DNA of 64,000 bases from Inhella inkyongensis (GCF_005952805.1 NZ_CP040709.1:3286001-3350000), one strand, 5' to 3'; positions 19,588 to 28,683 are shown, numbered from the stretch's first letter. A program made the numbers and translations. The notes: generated by a model from the sequence alone, not told the origin.

Positions 19588-20517
19588 GTGCCGGCAATCG
19601 ACAACGTTTGGTTCTCTTGGTGGGCGCTCGGCATCCTGGGGCTGTGCATTGGCAGCTTCCTGAATGTCGTGGCCCATCGTTTTCCGCGTATCTTGGAGCG
19701 ACGCTGGCTGATGGATGCGGCCTACCAGTTGGGCGACTCCGAAGGCCTGCGGCGCGCCACCGGCTGGGGTGAGGCGCAGGCCAAAGCCTGGGAAAGCCAC
19801 TCACTGCAACTTGGCCAAGCCCTGGAGGCCCAGCCCCCCTTGGGCTTGGCGAAACCTCGGTCGCGCTGCCCGCAATGTGGTCATTCCATTGCTTGGCACG
19901 AGAACCTGCCGGTGCTGGGCTGGCTGCGCCTGCGCGGCCGCTGCGCCGCCTGCAAGAGCCCCATCAGCCCACGCTACCCCTTGGTGGAGCTCGCCACAGG
20001 TCTGTTGTTTTCGCTGATTGGTTGGCGTTTCGGACCCCAGCCCTTGAGCTTGCTCTGGTGTGGCTTCGCTGCTCTGCTGCTGGCGGCATCCCTGATCGAC
20101 TGGGATACCACCCTGCTGCCCGACGACCTCACCCTGCCCCTGCTCTGGGCCGGACTGGCTGCCGCCTGGATGGGTTGGACGCTTCCTTTGAATGAAGCCG
20201 TACTCGGCGCCATCGTGGGCTATTTGTCGCTCTGGAGCGTGTATTGGCTCTTCAAGCTGACCACCGGCAAAGAGGGCATGGGCTATGGCGACTTCAAGTT
20301 GCTCGCGGCGCTTGGTGCGTGGCTCGGCGCCACGATGATCTTGCCGATCGTCCTTGCGGCCTCGGCCATCGGCGCGCTGGTGGGCATCGTCATGAAGATG
20401 ACCGGCTCGCTCCGGGAGGGCCGATTCGTACCTTTTGGCCCCTTCCTCGCCGGCGCTGGTCTGGTCGTGTTGTTGGCGGGTGCACCGCGCGTGCTCGGAT
20501 GGTTGGGCTGGGCCTGA
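19588..20517 (+). CDS. pilD: Prepilin leader peptidase / N-methyltransferase PilD
   Basis: PilD cleaves and N-methylates prepilins; its substrates here would include PilE, FimT, PilV, PilW and PilX from the 38-42 kb operon. The 309-residue polytopic protein has the cytosolic zinc site formed by two CxxC pairs (C94/C97, C119/C122) and the two catalytic aspartates (D171 in SLIDWDT and D235 in the GYGDFK motif). The region between helix 1 and the CxxC site (about residues 40-90) is longer than a minimal peptidase but matches bifunctional proteobacterial forms. The start is GTG. Confidence 0.96.
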   Translation: MPAIDNVWFSWWALGILGLCIGSFLNVVAHRFPRILERRWLMDAAYQLGDSEGLRRATGWGEAQAKAWESHSLQLGQALEAQPPLGLAKPRSRCPQCGHSIAWHENLPVLGWLRLRGRCAACKSPISPRYPLVELATGLLFSLIGWRFGPQPLSLLWCGFAALLLAASLIDWDTTLLPDDLTLPLLWAGLAAAWMGWTLPLNEAVLGAIVGYLSLWSVYWLFKLTTGKEGMGYGDFKLLAALGAWLGATMILPIVLAASAIGALVGIVMKMTGSLREGRFVPFGPFLAGAGLVVLLAGAPRVLGWLGWA

Positions 20518-20521
20518 GGCC

Positions 20522-21118
20522 GTGCGCATCGGCCTGACGGGCGGCATCGGCAGCGGCAAGAGCACGGTCGCGCGCTGGTGGCAGTCCCGTGGGGTCACCG
20601 TGGTTGACACCGACGCATTGGCCCATGAACTTTGCGGCCGGCAAGGCCAGGCCCTACCGGCAATTGCCGAACGCTTCGGTGCCGACTTTGTTCATCCCGA
20701 ACACGGCCTGGAGCGCGCGCGCATGCGTGCTCATGTGCTCGCCCATCCGCAAGCCCGCCAACAACTCGAGGCTCTGCTCCATCCCATGATTCAGACGCTG
20801 GCGCAAGCACGTGCAGCGGCGGCTCCTGGGTGGGTGCTATTCGATGTCCCCCTGCTGGTGGAGAGCAAGCACTGGCGCACCCAAGTCGACAGGATCTTGG
20901 TGGTGGACTGCGCGCCCGAGACACAAATCGAACGCGTGATTCGCCGCCCCGGCTGGACACGCGAACAAGCCCTGGCCGTCCTGGCCCTGCAAGCCACGCG
21001 CCCGCAGCGGCGCCAAGCGGCCGATGCCTGGGTGGACAACAGCGCAGACGATCTTCAATCCTTGCATCGCGCCCTAGAAATGCTGGCGCTGCACTGGGGA
21101 TTCAGCGCAACGCTGTGA
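20522..21118 (+). CDS. coaE: Dephospho-CoA kinase
   Basis: CoaE phosphorylates the 3'-hydroxyl of dephospho-CoA, the last step of coenzyme A synthesis. The 198-residue protein has the P-loop GGIGSGKST (7-15), DTDALAHEL and the lid segment RRPGWTREQA. It starts at GTG four bases after the pilD stop. The pilD-coaE-zapD-yacG order is conserved in many beta- and gammaproteobacteria. Confidence 0.96.
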   Translation: MRIGLTGGIGSGKSTVARWWQSRGVTVVDTDALAHELCGRQGQALPAIAERFGADFVHPEHGLERARMRAHVLAHPQARQQLEALLHPMIQTLAQARAAAAPGWVLFDVPLLVESKHWRTQVDRILVVDCAPETQIERVIRRPGWTREQALAVLALQATRPQRRQAADAWVDNSADDLQSLHRALEMLALHWGFSATL

Positions 21119-21124
21119 AAGAAT

Positions 21125-21147
21125 CCGGCCCCTGATTTCAGGGCCGG
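21125..21147 (+). promoter_or_regulatory. Hairpin directly upstream of the zapD start
   Basis: CCGGCCC and GGGCCGG form a perfect 7-bp stem with an internal TGA/TCA extension. It ends two bases before the GTG of zapD and has no T-run, so it is not a normal terminator. It would cover the position of a ribosome binding site and might limit zapD translation unless opened. Confidence 0.45.
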
Positions 21148-21149
21148 CC

Positions 21150-21902
21150 GTGTTGCTCTACGAGTTCCCTCTCAACGAAACCCTTCGTACCTTGCTGCGC
21201 CTGGAGCACCTCTTCGGGCGCCTGGGACAGTTGGCTGCGCGCGATACGCCGCTGGATCACCACTTCGCACTCACCACACTGTTTGAGGTGGTGGAGGTCG
21301 GAGCGCGCTCCGATCTCAAGTCCGATCTGATGAAGGAGTTGGAGCGCCACAAGGCGCAGTTCAATTCCTATCGCGGCAACCCGGCCGTGTCAGAGGCTGC
21401 GCTCGACGATCTCATCCAGCGCCTGGACCGCGCCTTCCAGGCCCTTCATCAGATGCAGGGCAAGCCCGGGGCCGTGCTGGCCAGCAATGAGATGCTCAAC
21501 GGCCTGCGCAGCCGTATCGCCATCCCCGGCGGCACCTGTGAGTTCGATCTGCCCGCCTATCACGCCTGGCAGCAGCAGCCCTGCGCCGTCCGGCAGCCTC
21601 AACTGATGAGCTGGATGGACAGCGTGGCGCCCGTGGCCCAGGCCGTGGATCTGCTGCTTTCCCTGCTGCGCAAGAACGGTGTGCCGCAGATGGTGGCCGC
21701 ACAAGCCGGGCAGTACCAACAGTCCCTGAACGCCGCGCGTGCACACCAATTGCTGCGCCTGCGGATTGCCCCCGAGCTCGGGCTGATCCCGGAAATCAGC
21801 GGTCATCGTCTGATGGTCTCCATCCGCCTGCTGCGCGAAAGTGAAGGCCGGCTCAAGCCCTGCCGCGACGACGCCAGCTTTGAGTTGTGCCTGTGCGCAT
21901 GA
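21150..21902 (+). CDS. zapD: Cell division protein ZapD
   Basis: ZapD bundles FtsZ filaments and stabilises the Z ring. The 250-residue protein matches the family throughout: an N-terminus of the form LYEFPLNETLRTLLRLEHLF, a helical N-domain (about 1-115), and a beta-rich C-domain ending near CRDDASFELCLC. There are no membrane segments. The GTG start is chosen because it gives the conserved N-terminus. The stop overlaps the yacG start (ATGA). Confidence 0.95.
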   Translation: MLLYEFPLNETLRTLLRLEHLFGRLGQLAARDTPLDHHFALTTLFEVVEVGARSDLKSDLMKELERHKAQFNSYRGNPAVSEAALDDLIQRLDRAFQALHQMQGKPGAVLASNEMLNGLRSRIAIPGGTCEFDLPAYHAWQQQPCAVRQPQLMSWMDSVAPVAQAVDLLLSLLRKNGVPQMVAAQAGQYQQSLNAARAHQLLRLRIAPELGLIPEISGHRLMVSIRLLRESEGRLKPCRDDASFELCLCA

Positions 21903-22093
21903 GCACCCGCCAAGTACCCTGCCCGGGCTGCCGCGGGCCAGCGCTATTCAGCCCTGAAAACCGCTGGCGCCCGTTCTGCAGCCAACGCTGCCGCGAAATG
22001 GACCTCGGCGCTTGGGCCAGTGAGCAATTCCGCGTGCCCGCCGCCCCCCCGCAGGACGGCGATCCAGACCCACAGATCGTCACTCCGGGCTGA
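21899..22093 (+). CDS. yacG: DNA gyrase inhibitor / zinc-binding protein YacG
   Basis: A 64-residue protein with four cysteines in the YacG pattern (CPGC at the N-terminus, then C-x3-C after PF, followed by REMDLGAW). The family binds one zinc ion and, in E. coli, GyrB. The ATG overlaps the zapD stop, and the coaE-zapD-yacG order supports the call. Its end overlaps the convergent HAD gene by 14 bases. Confidence 0.95.
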   Translation: MSTRQVPCPGCRGPALFSPENRWRPFCSQRCREMDLGAWASEQFRVPAAPPQDGDPDPQIVTPG

Positions 22094-22715
22094 GCACCCC
22101 GCGCGCCTTCAGCGCCTCCCGCAAGGCCTGGGCACTGGTGAAGAGTTCAGCCTGCCACCCCGCGCGGCGAGCCGCCTCCACATTGATGGGGTGATCGTCG
22201 ATCAGCAGCAGTTGCTGCGGCGGCCGGCCAAATCGCTGCGCAGCCCGCTCGAACAAGCGCAGATCCGGCTTGCACATCCGCTCCTCGCTGGAAAAGACTC
22301 CCGCCTCAAACCACTCGGCCAACGGGTGGTGGGCGCGCAGATGGGTCACCAAGGGGGTCGGCATGTTGGAGAGAAAGCAGGGGCGTTCACCCGGCCTCAA
22401 CTGCCCAAGCTGCTGGACCAAGGCCACAACCTCGGCCTGAGGCTGCAACTCATCGCGCACCGCAGCCAACAGCTCGTGCATGTCTGACTGGGACCATCCG
22501 GTCCGCTCGCAGACAGCGGCGATCAGCTCCGCCTCATCCAACAAGCCTTGATCGAAGCGCCCCCAATCCCCCTCATAGCCTTGCAGCAGCGTGGCCACGG
22601 TCTGCGCGCATTCGGCCGCGTTTCGTGCACGGTGCGGCCACACTTGCGCCACTAATTGAGCGGGCCGCCAGCGGAACACCACACCGCCGAAGTCAAAGAC
22701 CGGGCGCAAGTTCAT
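22080..22715 (-). CDS. HAD-superfamily hydrolase
   Basis: A 211-residue HAD phosphatase of the YihX/haloacid dehalogenase type. Motif I is VFDFGGVVF with the nucleophilic Asp8, motif II is around FLSNM, motif III Lys is in CKPDLRLF, and motif IV is LLIDDHPINV. The cap region (about 20-85) is helical. The substrate is not known; YihX of E. coli acts on glucose-1-phosphate, which would fit the position after tal and pgi. The ATG overlaps the pgi stop (ATGA). Confidence 0.88.
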   Translation of the reverse strand: MNLRPVFDFGGVVFRWRPAQLVAQVWPHRARNAAECAQTVATLLQGYEGDWGRFDQGLLDEAELIAAVCERTGWSQSDMHELLAAVRDELQPQAEVVALVQQLGQLRPGERPCFLSNMPTPLVTHLRAHHPLAEWFEAGVFSSEERMCKPDLRLFERAAQRFGRPPQQLLLIDDHPINVEAARRAGWQAELFTSAQALREALKARGVLSPE

Positions 22716-24328
22716 GACGCAGACTGGCGCAACCACTGCAAGGCAGCCGCAGTGGAGGCGTCCAGCCCCGTGACATCGCCATCCCGAAAGCGCGGCAGCA
22801 ATTCGCTGCACAAGGCCTTGCCCAGCTCGACCCCCCATTGGTCAAAGCTGTTGATGCCCCAGACCGCGCCGCTCACAAAAACCCGGTGTTCATACAGCGC
22901 TATCAATGCGCCCAGATGGAAGGCGTCGAGCCGATCCATCAGGATCAAGGTGGAGGGTCGATTGCCCGGGAAGCTGCGGTGACGGGCCAAGGCCTCAGCG
23001 GAGAGATCCGGGTTCGCCGTGGGCGGTCGCTCACCCAGAGCCTCGGCCTCGGTCTTGCCCTCCATCAGGGCCTGCGCCTGGGCCAAGGCATTGGCCAGCA
23101 GCTTGCAGTGCTGATCAGCCAAGCGCTCGGCCAACTCGCCTTGGGGCGCCCGCGCATAGCGCGGATGGCGCACCAGCAAAAACTCCACCGGCACCGGCTC
23201 CGTACCTTGGTGCAGCATCTGGAAATAGGCGTGCTGGCCATTGGTGCCCGCCTCGCCCCAGATCACCGGGCTGGTGGCGTATCCCAGCGGCCGCCCTTCC
23301 CGATCGACGCCCTTGCCGTTGCTTTCCATCTCCAATTGCTGCAAGTAAGCCGGCAGGCGGCGCAGGCCCTGGTGATAGGGCGCAATCGAACGGCTGCCAA
23401 AGCCCAGGATGTTGCGATTCCAGACATCCAACAGCCCCAATTGCAGTGGCACATTGCGCGCCGGTTGGGCCTCCGCGAAGTGGCGATCCATGGCGTGCGC
23501 ACCGGCCAACAGCTGGCGGAAGGCCGCAGCGCCAATGGCAATGGCCAAGGGCAGGCCGATGACCGACCACAGCGAGTAGCGGCCGCCCACCCAGTCCCAA
23601 AACCCGAAGACGCGCTCGATCCCGAAGGCCCGCGCCGCCGTGGCGTTGCTGCTGGTGGCCACAAAGTGACGCGCCACCTCCTGCCCGCCGGCCGCCAAGA
23701 ACCATGCTTTGGCGGCCTGTGCATTGGCCAGGGTCTCCTGCGTCGTGAACGTCTTGGACGCCACCACGAAGAGCGTGCGCAAAGGGTCCAGGCCCGGCAA
23801 CACACCCGCCAACTCCTGCCCATCGACGTTCGAGACGAAGTGCAGGCGCAAGCCCGCCGGAAGGTCCGCCGCCAAGGCCTGCACGGCCATCGCCGGCCCC
23901 AGATCGCTGCCGCCGATGCCGATGTGCACCACATCGGTAAAGCCGCCCGCGCGGGCCTCTTCGGCATAGCCCAGCATGGCATCCAAGGCCGCGTGCACTT
24001 CGCCATTGAAGGGCGTTGCCGCCCCTTTGGGTGCGCGCAGGGCCGTGTGCAAGACCGCGCGGCCTTCGGTGTTGTTGATGGGCGCGCCGCCGAGCATGGC
24101 ATCGCGTTGGGTCAGCACCTCGCAGTCCTGGGCCAACTGCAGCAGCAAGGCCGCTGCGGCCTCATCAACCAAGTTCTTGGATAGATCCACGCGCAGTCCG
24201 GCGGCCTCAAAGGTCCAGCGCGCGGCCCGCTCGGCTTCGGCCGCGAAGGCCTCACGCAAGCGCACCGGTCGCGCAGCGGCCTGCGCCTGCAGCGCCGCCC
24301 AGGCCGGGCTCTGGTCGGCGCGCCGCAT
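22712..24328 (-). CDS. pgi: Glucose-6-phosphate isomerase
   Basis: Pgi interconverts glucose-6-phosphate and fructose-6-phosphate. The 538-residue protein has the SIS sugar-binding folds and the family signatures: IGIGGSDLGP near residue 153, FGFWDWVGGRYSLWSVIGLP near 265-285, and VWGINSFDQWGVELGK near the C-terminus. The start overlaps the tal stop by one base (TGATG). Together with tal it connects glycolysis and the pentose phosphate pathway. Confidence 0.98.
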   Translation of the reverse strand: MRRADQSPAWAALQAQAAARPVRLREAFAAEAERAARWTFEAAGLRVDLSKNLVDEAAAALLLQLAQDCEVLTQRDAMLGGAPINNTEGRAVLHTALRAPKGAATPFNGEVHAALDAMLGYAEEARAGGFTDVVHIGIGGSDLGPAMAVQALAADLPAGLRLHFVSNVDGQELAGVLPGLDPLRTLFVVASKTFTTQETLANAQAAKAWFLAAGGQEVARHFVATSSNATAARAFGIERVFGFWDWVGGRYSLWSVIGLPLAIAIGAAAFRQLLAGAHAMDRHFAEAQPARNVPLQLGLLDVWNRNILGFGSRSIAPYHQGLRRLPAYLQQLEMESNGKGVDREGRPLGYATSPVIWGEAGTNGQHAYFQMLHQGTEPVPVEFLLVRHPRYARAPQGELAERLADQHCKLLANALAQAQALMEGKTEAEALGERPPTANPDLSAEALARHRSFPGNRPSTLILMDRLDAFHLGALIALYEHRVFVSGAVWGINSFDQWGVELGKALCSELLPRFRDGDVTGLDASTAAALQWLRQSAS

Positions 24329-25272
24329 CAGCGAGCCGCCTCGATCAGGGCTTCCAGCTTGCCCGCATCCACCGCGAACAAGCGGATACCCTCGGCCAGC
24401 TTCTCGGTGGCCATGGCATCTTCATTCAAGGCATAGCGGAAGGCCGCTTCATCCAGCGTCACGGCCGGCTGGGGGGAGGCGGCAGCCGGGTCCAAGCGAC
24501 GCGTGAGCGGCGCTTCGGTGGCCTGCAGTTGCGCGAGCAAGTCCGGCGAGATCGTCAACAGATCGCAACCGGCCAAGGCCTGGATCTGCCCGATATTGCG
24601 GAAGCTCGCCCCCATCACCTCGGTGGCAATGCCCTGGCTCTTGAAGTAGCTGTAAATGCGCGTCACCGACAGCACGCCGGGGTCACGTTCCAAAGCGTTC
24701 TCGGCCTCCACCCACTGCGCCCCCGCACTCTTTTTGTACCAGTCATAGATGCGGCCCACGAAGGGGGAAATGAGCGTAATGCCGGCTTGACCGCAAGCCA
24801 CCGCCTGACAGAACGCGAACAAAAGCGTCAGATTGCAGTGGATGCCCTCGCGCTCCAGCTCGGCAGCGGCGGCAATGCCCTCCCAGGTTGCTGCGATCTT
24901 GATCAGCACACGCTCACGCGGCACGCCCGCGGCCTCATAAAGCGCCATCAAACGGCGAGCGCGGGCCAGTGTGGCCGTCTTGTCAAAGGACAGGCGCGCG
25001 TCCACTTCGGTCGAGACACGACCCGGGATGTGCTTGAGGATCTCCAGACCGAAGCGAACCAACACGCGATCGACCACCTCGTCCATGCCGGCCCCGGCGT
25101 GGGCTCGCACGGTTTCCTGTAGCAGCGGCGCATATTCCGGCTGCTGCACGGCCTTGAGGATCAGGGAAGGGTTGGTGGTTGCGTCGCGGGGGGCGAACTG
25201 CGCGATTTGCAGGAAATTGCCGGTGTCAGCCACCACGGTGGTGAATTGCTTGAGCTGTTCGAGTTGATCCAT
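24328..25272 (-). CDS. tal: Transaldolase
   Basis: Transaldolase moves a dihydroxyacetone unit between sugar phosphates in the non-oxidative pentose phosphate pathway. The 314-residue protein is of the TalB type, with DATTNPSLI near residue 30, the Schiff-base Lys125 in [12 protein letters not shown], and the ISPFVGRI motif. The ATG giving [10 protein letters not shown] is the canonical start; the longer frame upstream is not supported. It leads the tal-pgi-HAD operon. No HexR-like operator was seen upstream of it. Confidence 0.97.
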   Translation of the reverse strand: MDQLEQLKQFTTVVADTGNFLQIAQFAPRDATTNPSLILKAVQQPEYAPLLQETVRAHAGAGMDEVVDRVLVRFGLEILKHIPGRVSTEVDARLSFDKTATLARARRLMALYEAAGVPRERVLIKIAATWEGIAAAAELEREGIHCNLTLLFAFCQAVACGQAGITLISPFVGRIYDWYKKSAGAQWVEAENALERDPGVLSVTRIYSYFKSQGIATEVMGASFRNIGQIQALAGCDLLTISPDLLAQLQATEAPLTRRLDPAAASPQPAVTLDEAAFRYALNEDAMATEKLAEGIRLFAVDAGKLEALIEAAR

Positions 25273-25522
25273 GACGGGTTTTCGGGTCGATTGCAAGAGG
25301 TGTGGCGAGCATGCCGGGCTCGACCGGTGTGACGGATTCGGGTTGTTGCGACGGGGTAGTTCCGGATAGGGAAAGCACATCCTTCTTTTTGGGGATAGGC
25401 CCTAGGCACTGTTTCTAAATGCTTCATAAAGTCGCGCCCCACGCAGCCGGTGCAAACAAATGCATCGGCCTCCCAGTAAAGCCGGGGCGGCGTGCCCCAA
25501 ATTTTTGAACGGAACCAGTTTC

Positions 25523-27088
25523 ATGAAGTGCTTGAACAAGACGTCTGTGTTGCAGACGCTGCTGACGGTGGCCGGTGTGTTGTGCGCGAGCGGTGTGGCT
25601 CAGGCTGCCCCGGCGGAAAAGACCCGCGTGATTGTCTCGATGAAGCCGGGCAGCGCCTCGGCGGTGCGCAACGCCGTGTTGGCCGCCAAGGGCCAGATCA
25701 AGCACGAGATCTTTGGCACCAATGCCATGGCCATCGAAGTGCCGACCCAGGCACTGAAGGGTCTGCAAAACAACCCCAACATCGAGTACGTCGAAGAGGA
25801 CGAGAAGCGCTACCCCTTCGCCCTGACCTCGCCCTCGACCGGCACCCCTTACGCGCTGGGCCAGCAAGTGCCTTACGGCATCAAGCTGGTGCAGGCCGAC
25901 CAGTTGAGCGACGACCTGACGGGCAATCGCAAGATCTGCATCATCGACTCGGGCTACGACCGCAGCCACGAAGACCTGAGCAGCGGTGCCAACGTCACCG
26001 GTGAGTACGACAGCGGCACCGGCTGGTGGTACACCGACGAAAACCATCACGGCACCCACGTGGCAGGCACCATTGCCGCACTGAACAACGCCGGCAAGGG
26101 CGTGGTGGGCGTGAACGCCAACGGCAAGATCAAGCTGCACATCGTCAAGGTGTTCGGCGCCGATGGCTGGGCTTATTCCTCCAGCCTGACCACCGCCGCC
26201 AACAAGTGCAAGGCCGCTGGCGCCAATGTGATCAGCATGTCCCTCGGTGGCGGCCGCTCCAACCGGACCGAGCAGCGCGCCTTTGACCAACTGGCCGCCG
26301 CCAACATCCTGTCGATCGCCGCCGCCGGCAACGATGGCAACGCCGTGGTGAGCTACCCCGCCGGCTACAGCAGCGTGGTGATGGTCGCCGCTGTGGACGA
26401 GAACAAGCAGTGGGCCAGCTTCTCCCAGTACAACAGCAAGGTGGAAATCTCCGGCCCCGGCGTCGGTGTGTTGTCCACCGTGCCCGTGGGCGGCGGCCGT
26501 GACTCCGCCCTGAGCGTGGGCGGTGTGGCCTACACCGCGGGTGCCATGGACGGCTCGCCCCTGGGCACCGCCACCGGCGCGCTGGCCAACTTTGGCCTGG
26601 GTGACACCGTGCAGGCAGGCGCCATGACCGGCAAGGTCTGCCTGATCCAGCGCGGCACCGTGGACTTCTCCACCAAGGTCAGCAACTGCCAGGCCAGCGG
26701 TGGTGTGGGCGCCGTGGTCTACAACAACGCCGCCGGCAGCTTCGGCGGCACCTTGGGCACCACCGTCACCACCATCCCCTCGGTGACCGCCACCGACACC
26801 GATGGCGCCGCCATGCTGGGCAAGTTGGGTCAGTCGGCCACCGTGGCCGTCACCCCGAGCAGCTACGCCTACTTCGACGGCACCTCGATGGCCACGCCCC
26901 ATGTGTCCGCTGTTGCCGCCCTGGTGTGGAGCCGCAACCTGAACTGCACAGCCGCACAGATCCGCAACTCGCTCAACAAGAGCGCCGAGGACCTGAACAC
27001 CGCCGGCCGCGACACCAAGACCGGCTTCGGTCTGGTGCGCGCCAAGGCCGCCGACGACCGCATCAAGAGCCTGGGCTGCGGCAACTGA
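25523..27088 (+). CDS. Secreted subtilisin-like (S8) serine protease with PA domain insert
   Basis: A 521-residue exported protease. The signal peptide ends near residue 29 (VAQAAP), an inhibitor_I9-like propeptide spans about 33-98, and the S8 domain carries Asp142 (IIDSGYD), His176 (HHGTHVAGT), the oxyanion Asn270 (AAGNDGN) and Ser455 (GTSMATPH). A protease-associated (PA) domain is inserted at about 330-445 between the Asn and Ser blocks. Several Cys suggest disulfides in the secreted form. It lies between two central-carbon operons but has its own terminator. The start ATG after GGAACCAG is chosen because it gives a clean signal peptide. Confidence 0.95.
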   Translation: MKCLNKTSVLQTLLTVAGVLCASGVAQAAPAEKTRVIVSMKPGSASAVRNAVLAAKGQIKHEIFGTNAMAIEVPTQALKGLQNNPNIEYVEEDEKRYPFALTSPSTGTPYALGQQVPYGIKLVQADQLSDDLTGNRKICIIDSGYDRSHEDLSSGANVTGEYDSGTGWWYTDENHHGTHVAGTIAALNNAGKGVVGVNANGKIKLHIVKVFGADGWAYSSSLTTAANKCKAAGANVISMSLGGGRSNRTEQRAFDQLAAANILSIAAAGNDGNAVVSYPAGYSSVVMVAAVDENKQWASFSQYNSKVEISGPGVGVLSTVPVGGGRDSALSVGGVAYTAGAMDGSPLGTATGALANFGLGDTVQAGAMTGKVCLIQRGTVDFSTKVSNCQASGGVGAVVYNNAAGSFGGTLGTTVTTIPSVTATDTDGAAMLGKLGQSATVAVTPSSYAYFDGTSMATPHVSAVAALVWSRNLNCTAAQIRNSLNKSAEDLNTAGRDTKTGFGLVRAKAADDRIKSLGCGN

Positions 27089-27110
27089 TCGCCCACCCGC
27101 TCGATGCACG

Positions 27111-27136
27111 AAGCCCCGGTTCGCCGGGGCTTTTTT
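27111..27136 (+). terminator. Rho-independent terminator after the S8 protease gene
   Basis: A perfect 9-bp stem (AAGCCCCGG pairing with CCGGGGCTT) closed by a TTCG tetraloop is followed by a run of T. It lies 23 bases after the protease stop and isolates the protease transcript from zwf. Confidence 0.95.
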
Positions 27137-27161
27137 ATTGGCGCCCGGGGTTTGTCTTGCG

Positions 27162-27190
27162 TTGACCGTCGGAAGAAACCGATGCATCAT
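27162..27190 (+). promoter_or_regulatory. Candidate zwf-hexR promoter
   Basis: TTGACC (27162-27167) and CATCAT (27185-27190) are separated by 17 bases, matching the sigma-70 consensus at 5/6 and 4/6 positions. The predicted start site falls at the left edge of the HexR-like operator, so bound repressor would block initiation. Confidence 0.55.
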
Positions 27191-27196
27191 CATGTC

Positions 27197-27211
27197 GGTA
27201 ACTTTATTACA
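27197..27211 (+). promoter_or_regulatory. HexR-like operator upstream of zwf
   Basis: The 15-mer GGTAACTTTATTACA is an imperfect palindrome with GTAA/TTAC arms, close to the HexR consensus known in proteobacteria (about TGTAATNNNATTACA). It lies 24 bases upstream of the zwf start and just downstream of a promoter-like sequence. hexR itself is the second gene of this operon, so autoregulation with derepression by 2-keto-3-deoxy-6-phosphogluconate is expected. Function is inferred from the motif and the context. Confidence 0.7.
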
Positions 27212-27234
27212 TAACGGGCCAGCCCCGGAACGGC

Positions 27235-28683
27235 ATGTCTTTTGATCTCGTCTTCTTTGGTGGCACCGGCGACCTGACCTGGCGCAAGCTGATGCCGGCC
27301 CTGTTCCAAGCCTTCCGGCACGGCAAGCTGCCGCCGGGCGCGCGCATCCTCTCGGTGGCGCGCGACGAGCAAAGCGACGCCCAGTACCGCCAATGGCTGC
27401 ATGAGCGCTTTCGCGAGGTCGAGGGGGCCAAGCGCCCCAGCGACGAGGAGTTCGAGCGCTTCGCCGCGCTGGTGCACTACCGCCGCATGGACCTCAGCCA
27501 GGCCGAGCACTACCAGCATCTGCGCCAATGGCTGGATGAACGCCGCGCCGACACCGTGGTCTTCTACCTCGCCACCAGCCCCCATCTGTTCACACAGATC
27601 TGCGAACAACTGGGTGCGGCCGGCCTGAACCACGAGCGCGTGCGTGTGGTGCTGGAAAAGCCCCTCGGTCATGACCTGGCTTCGGCCCAGCAGATCAACC
27701 GCGTGGTGCGCTCGGTGTTCGACGAGACCCAGGCCTTCCGCATCGACCACTACCTGGGCAAGCCCTCGGTGCAGAACCTGATGGCCCTGCGCTTTGGCAA
27801 TGCACTGTTCGAACCCCTGTGGCGGCGCGAAAGCATCGCCAACATCCAGATCACACTGGCCGAGTCGCTTGGCGTCGGTACCCGCGGGCCCTTCTACGAT
27901 GGCACGGGCGCCTTGCGCGACATGATTCAAAACCATGCGCTGCAGCTGCTCACCATGATCGCCATGGAGCCGCCGGCCAGCAACGATGCCGACGCCATCC
28001 GCGACGAAAAGCTCAAGGTGCTGCGCGCGCTCAAGCCCTTCAGTCCCGAGGCGGTCGCGCGTGATGTGGTGCGCGGCCAATACCGGGCGGGCAATGTCGA
28101 CGGCCAGGGGGTGCCTGGGTATCTGGACGAAGCCAAGATCCCAGCCGACAGCTGCACCGAAACCTTTGTCGCCCTCAAGGCCGAGATCCAGAACTGGCGC
28201 TGGGCCGGCGTGCCGTTCTACCTGCGCACCGGCAAGCGGCTGGCCGCGCGAGACGCGCAAATCGTCGTCAACTTCCGCCAGGTGCCGCATGCCATCTTCC
28301 CCGGCCCCCAGCGTGCCAATCGCCTGATCATCAAGCTGCAGCCCGAGGACGGTCTGGAGCTGGAATTGCTGGCGGCCAAAGGCAGCGGGCACGGCGAAGC
28401 CCTAGCCCCCGTCAAGCTCGACCTGGACTTTGACCGTGCCTTCAGCGCCACCAACCGCGTGGGCGCCTACGAGCGCCTGCTGCTGGATGCCATCGCCGGC
28501 AAACTCAACCTCTTCGTTCGCAGCGACGAACAGGAGCAGGCCTGGCGCTGGGTCGAGCCCATCTTGAATGCCTGGGCCGCCAGCGAAGAACCGCCACGCC
28601 CCTACACCGCCGGCAGCTGGGGCCCCGCCGCAGCTTCCGCAATGGTTGCACGCGATGGCTTCACCTGGCCGGAGGAGGTTTGA
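27235..28683 (+). CDS. zwf: Glucose-6-phosphate 1-dehydrogenase
   Basis: Zwf oxidises glucose-6-phosphate to 6-phosphogluconolactone with NAD(P)+, the entry to the oxidative pentose phosphate and Entner-Doudoroff routes. The 482-residue protein has the Rossmann nucleotide motif FFGGTGDLTWRKL near the N-terminus and the substrate-binding signature RIDHYLGK near residue 167. TGDL-W rather than the more common SGDL is a minor variation. Its stop overlaps the hexR start by one base (TGATG). A HexR-like operator lies upstream. Confidence 0.98.
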   Translation: MSFDLVFFGGTGDLTWRKLMPALFQAFRHGKLPPGARILSVARDEQSDAQYRQWLHERFREVEGAKRPSDEEFERFAALVHYRRMDLSQAEHYQHLRQWLDERRADTVVFYLATSPHLFTQICEQLGAAGLNHERVRVVLEKPLGHDLASAQQINRVVRSVFDETQAFRIDHYLGKPSVQNLMALRFGNALFEPLWRRESIANIQITLAESLGVGTRGPFYDGTGALRDMIQNHALQLLTMIAMEPPASNDADAIRDEKLKVLRALKPFSPEAVARDVVRGQYRAGNVDGQGVPGYLDEAKIPADSCTETFVALKAEIQNWRWAGVPFYLRTGKRLAARDAQIVVNFRQVPHAIFPGPQRANRLIIKLQPEDGLELELLAAKGSGHGEALAPVKLDLDFDRAFSATNRVGAYERLLLDAIAGKLNLFVRSDEQEQAWRWVEPILNAWAASEEPPRPYTAGSWGPAAASAMVARDGFTWPEEV

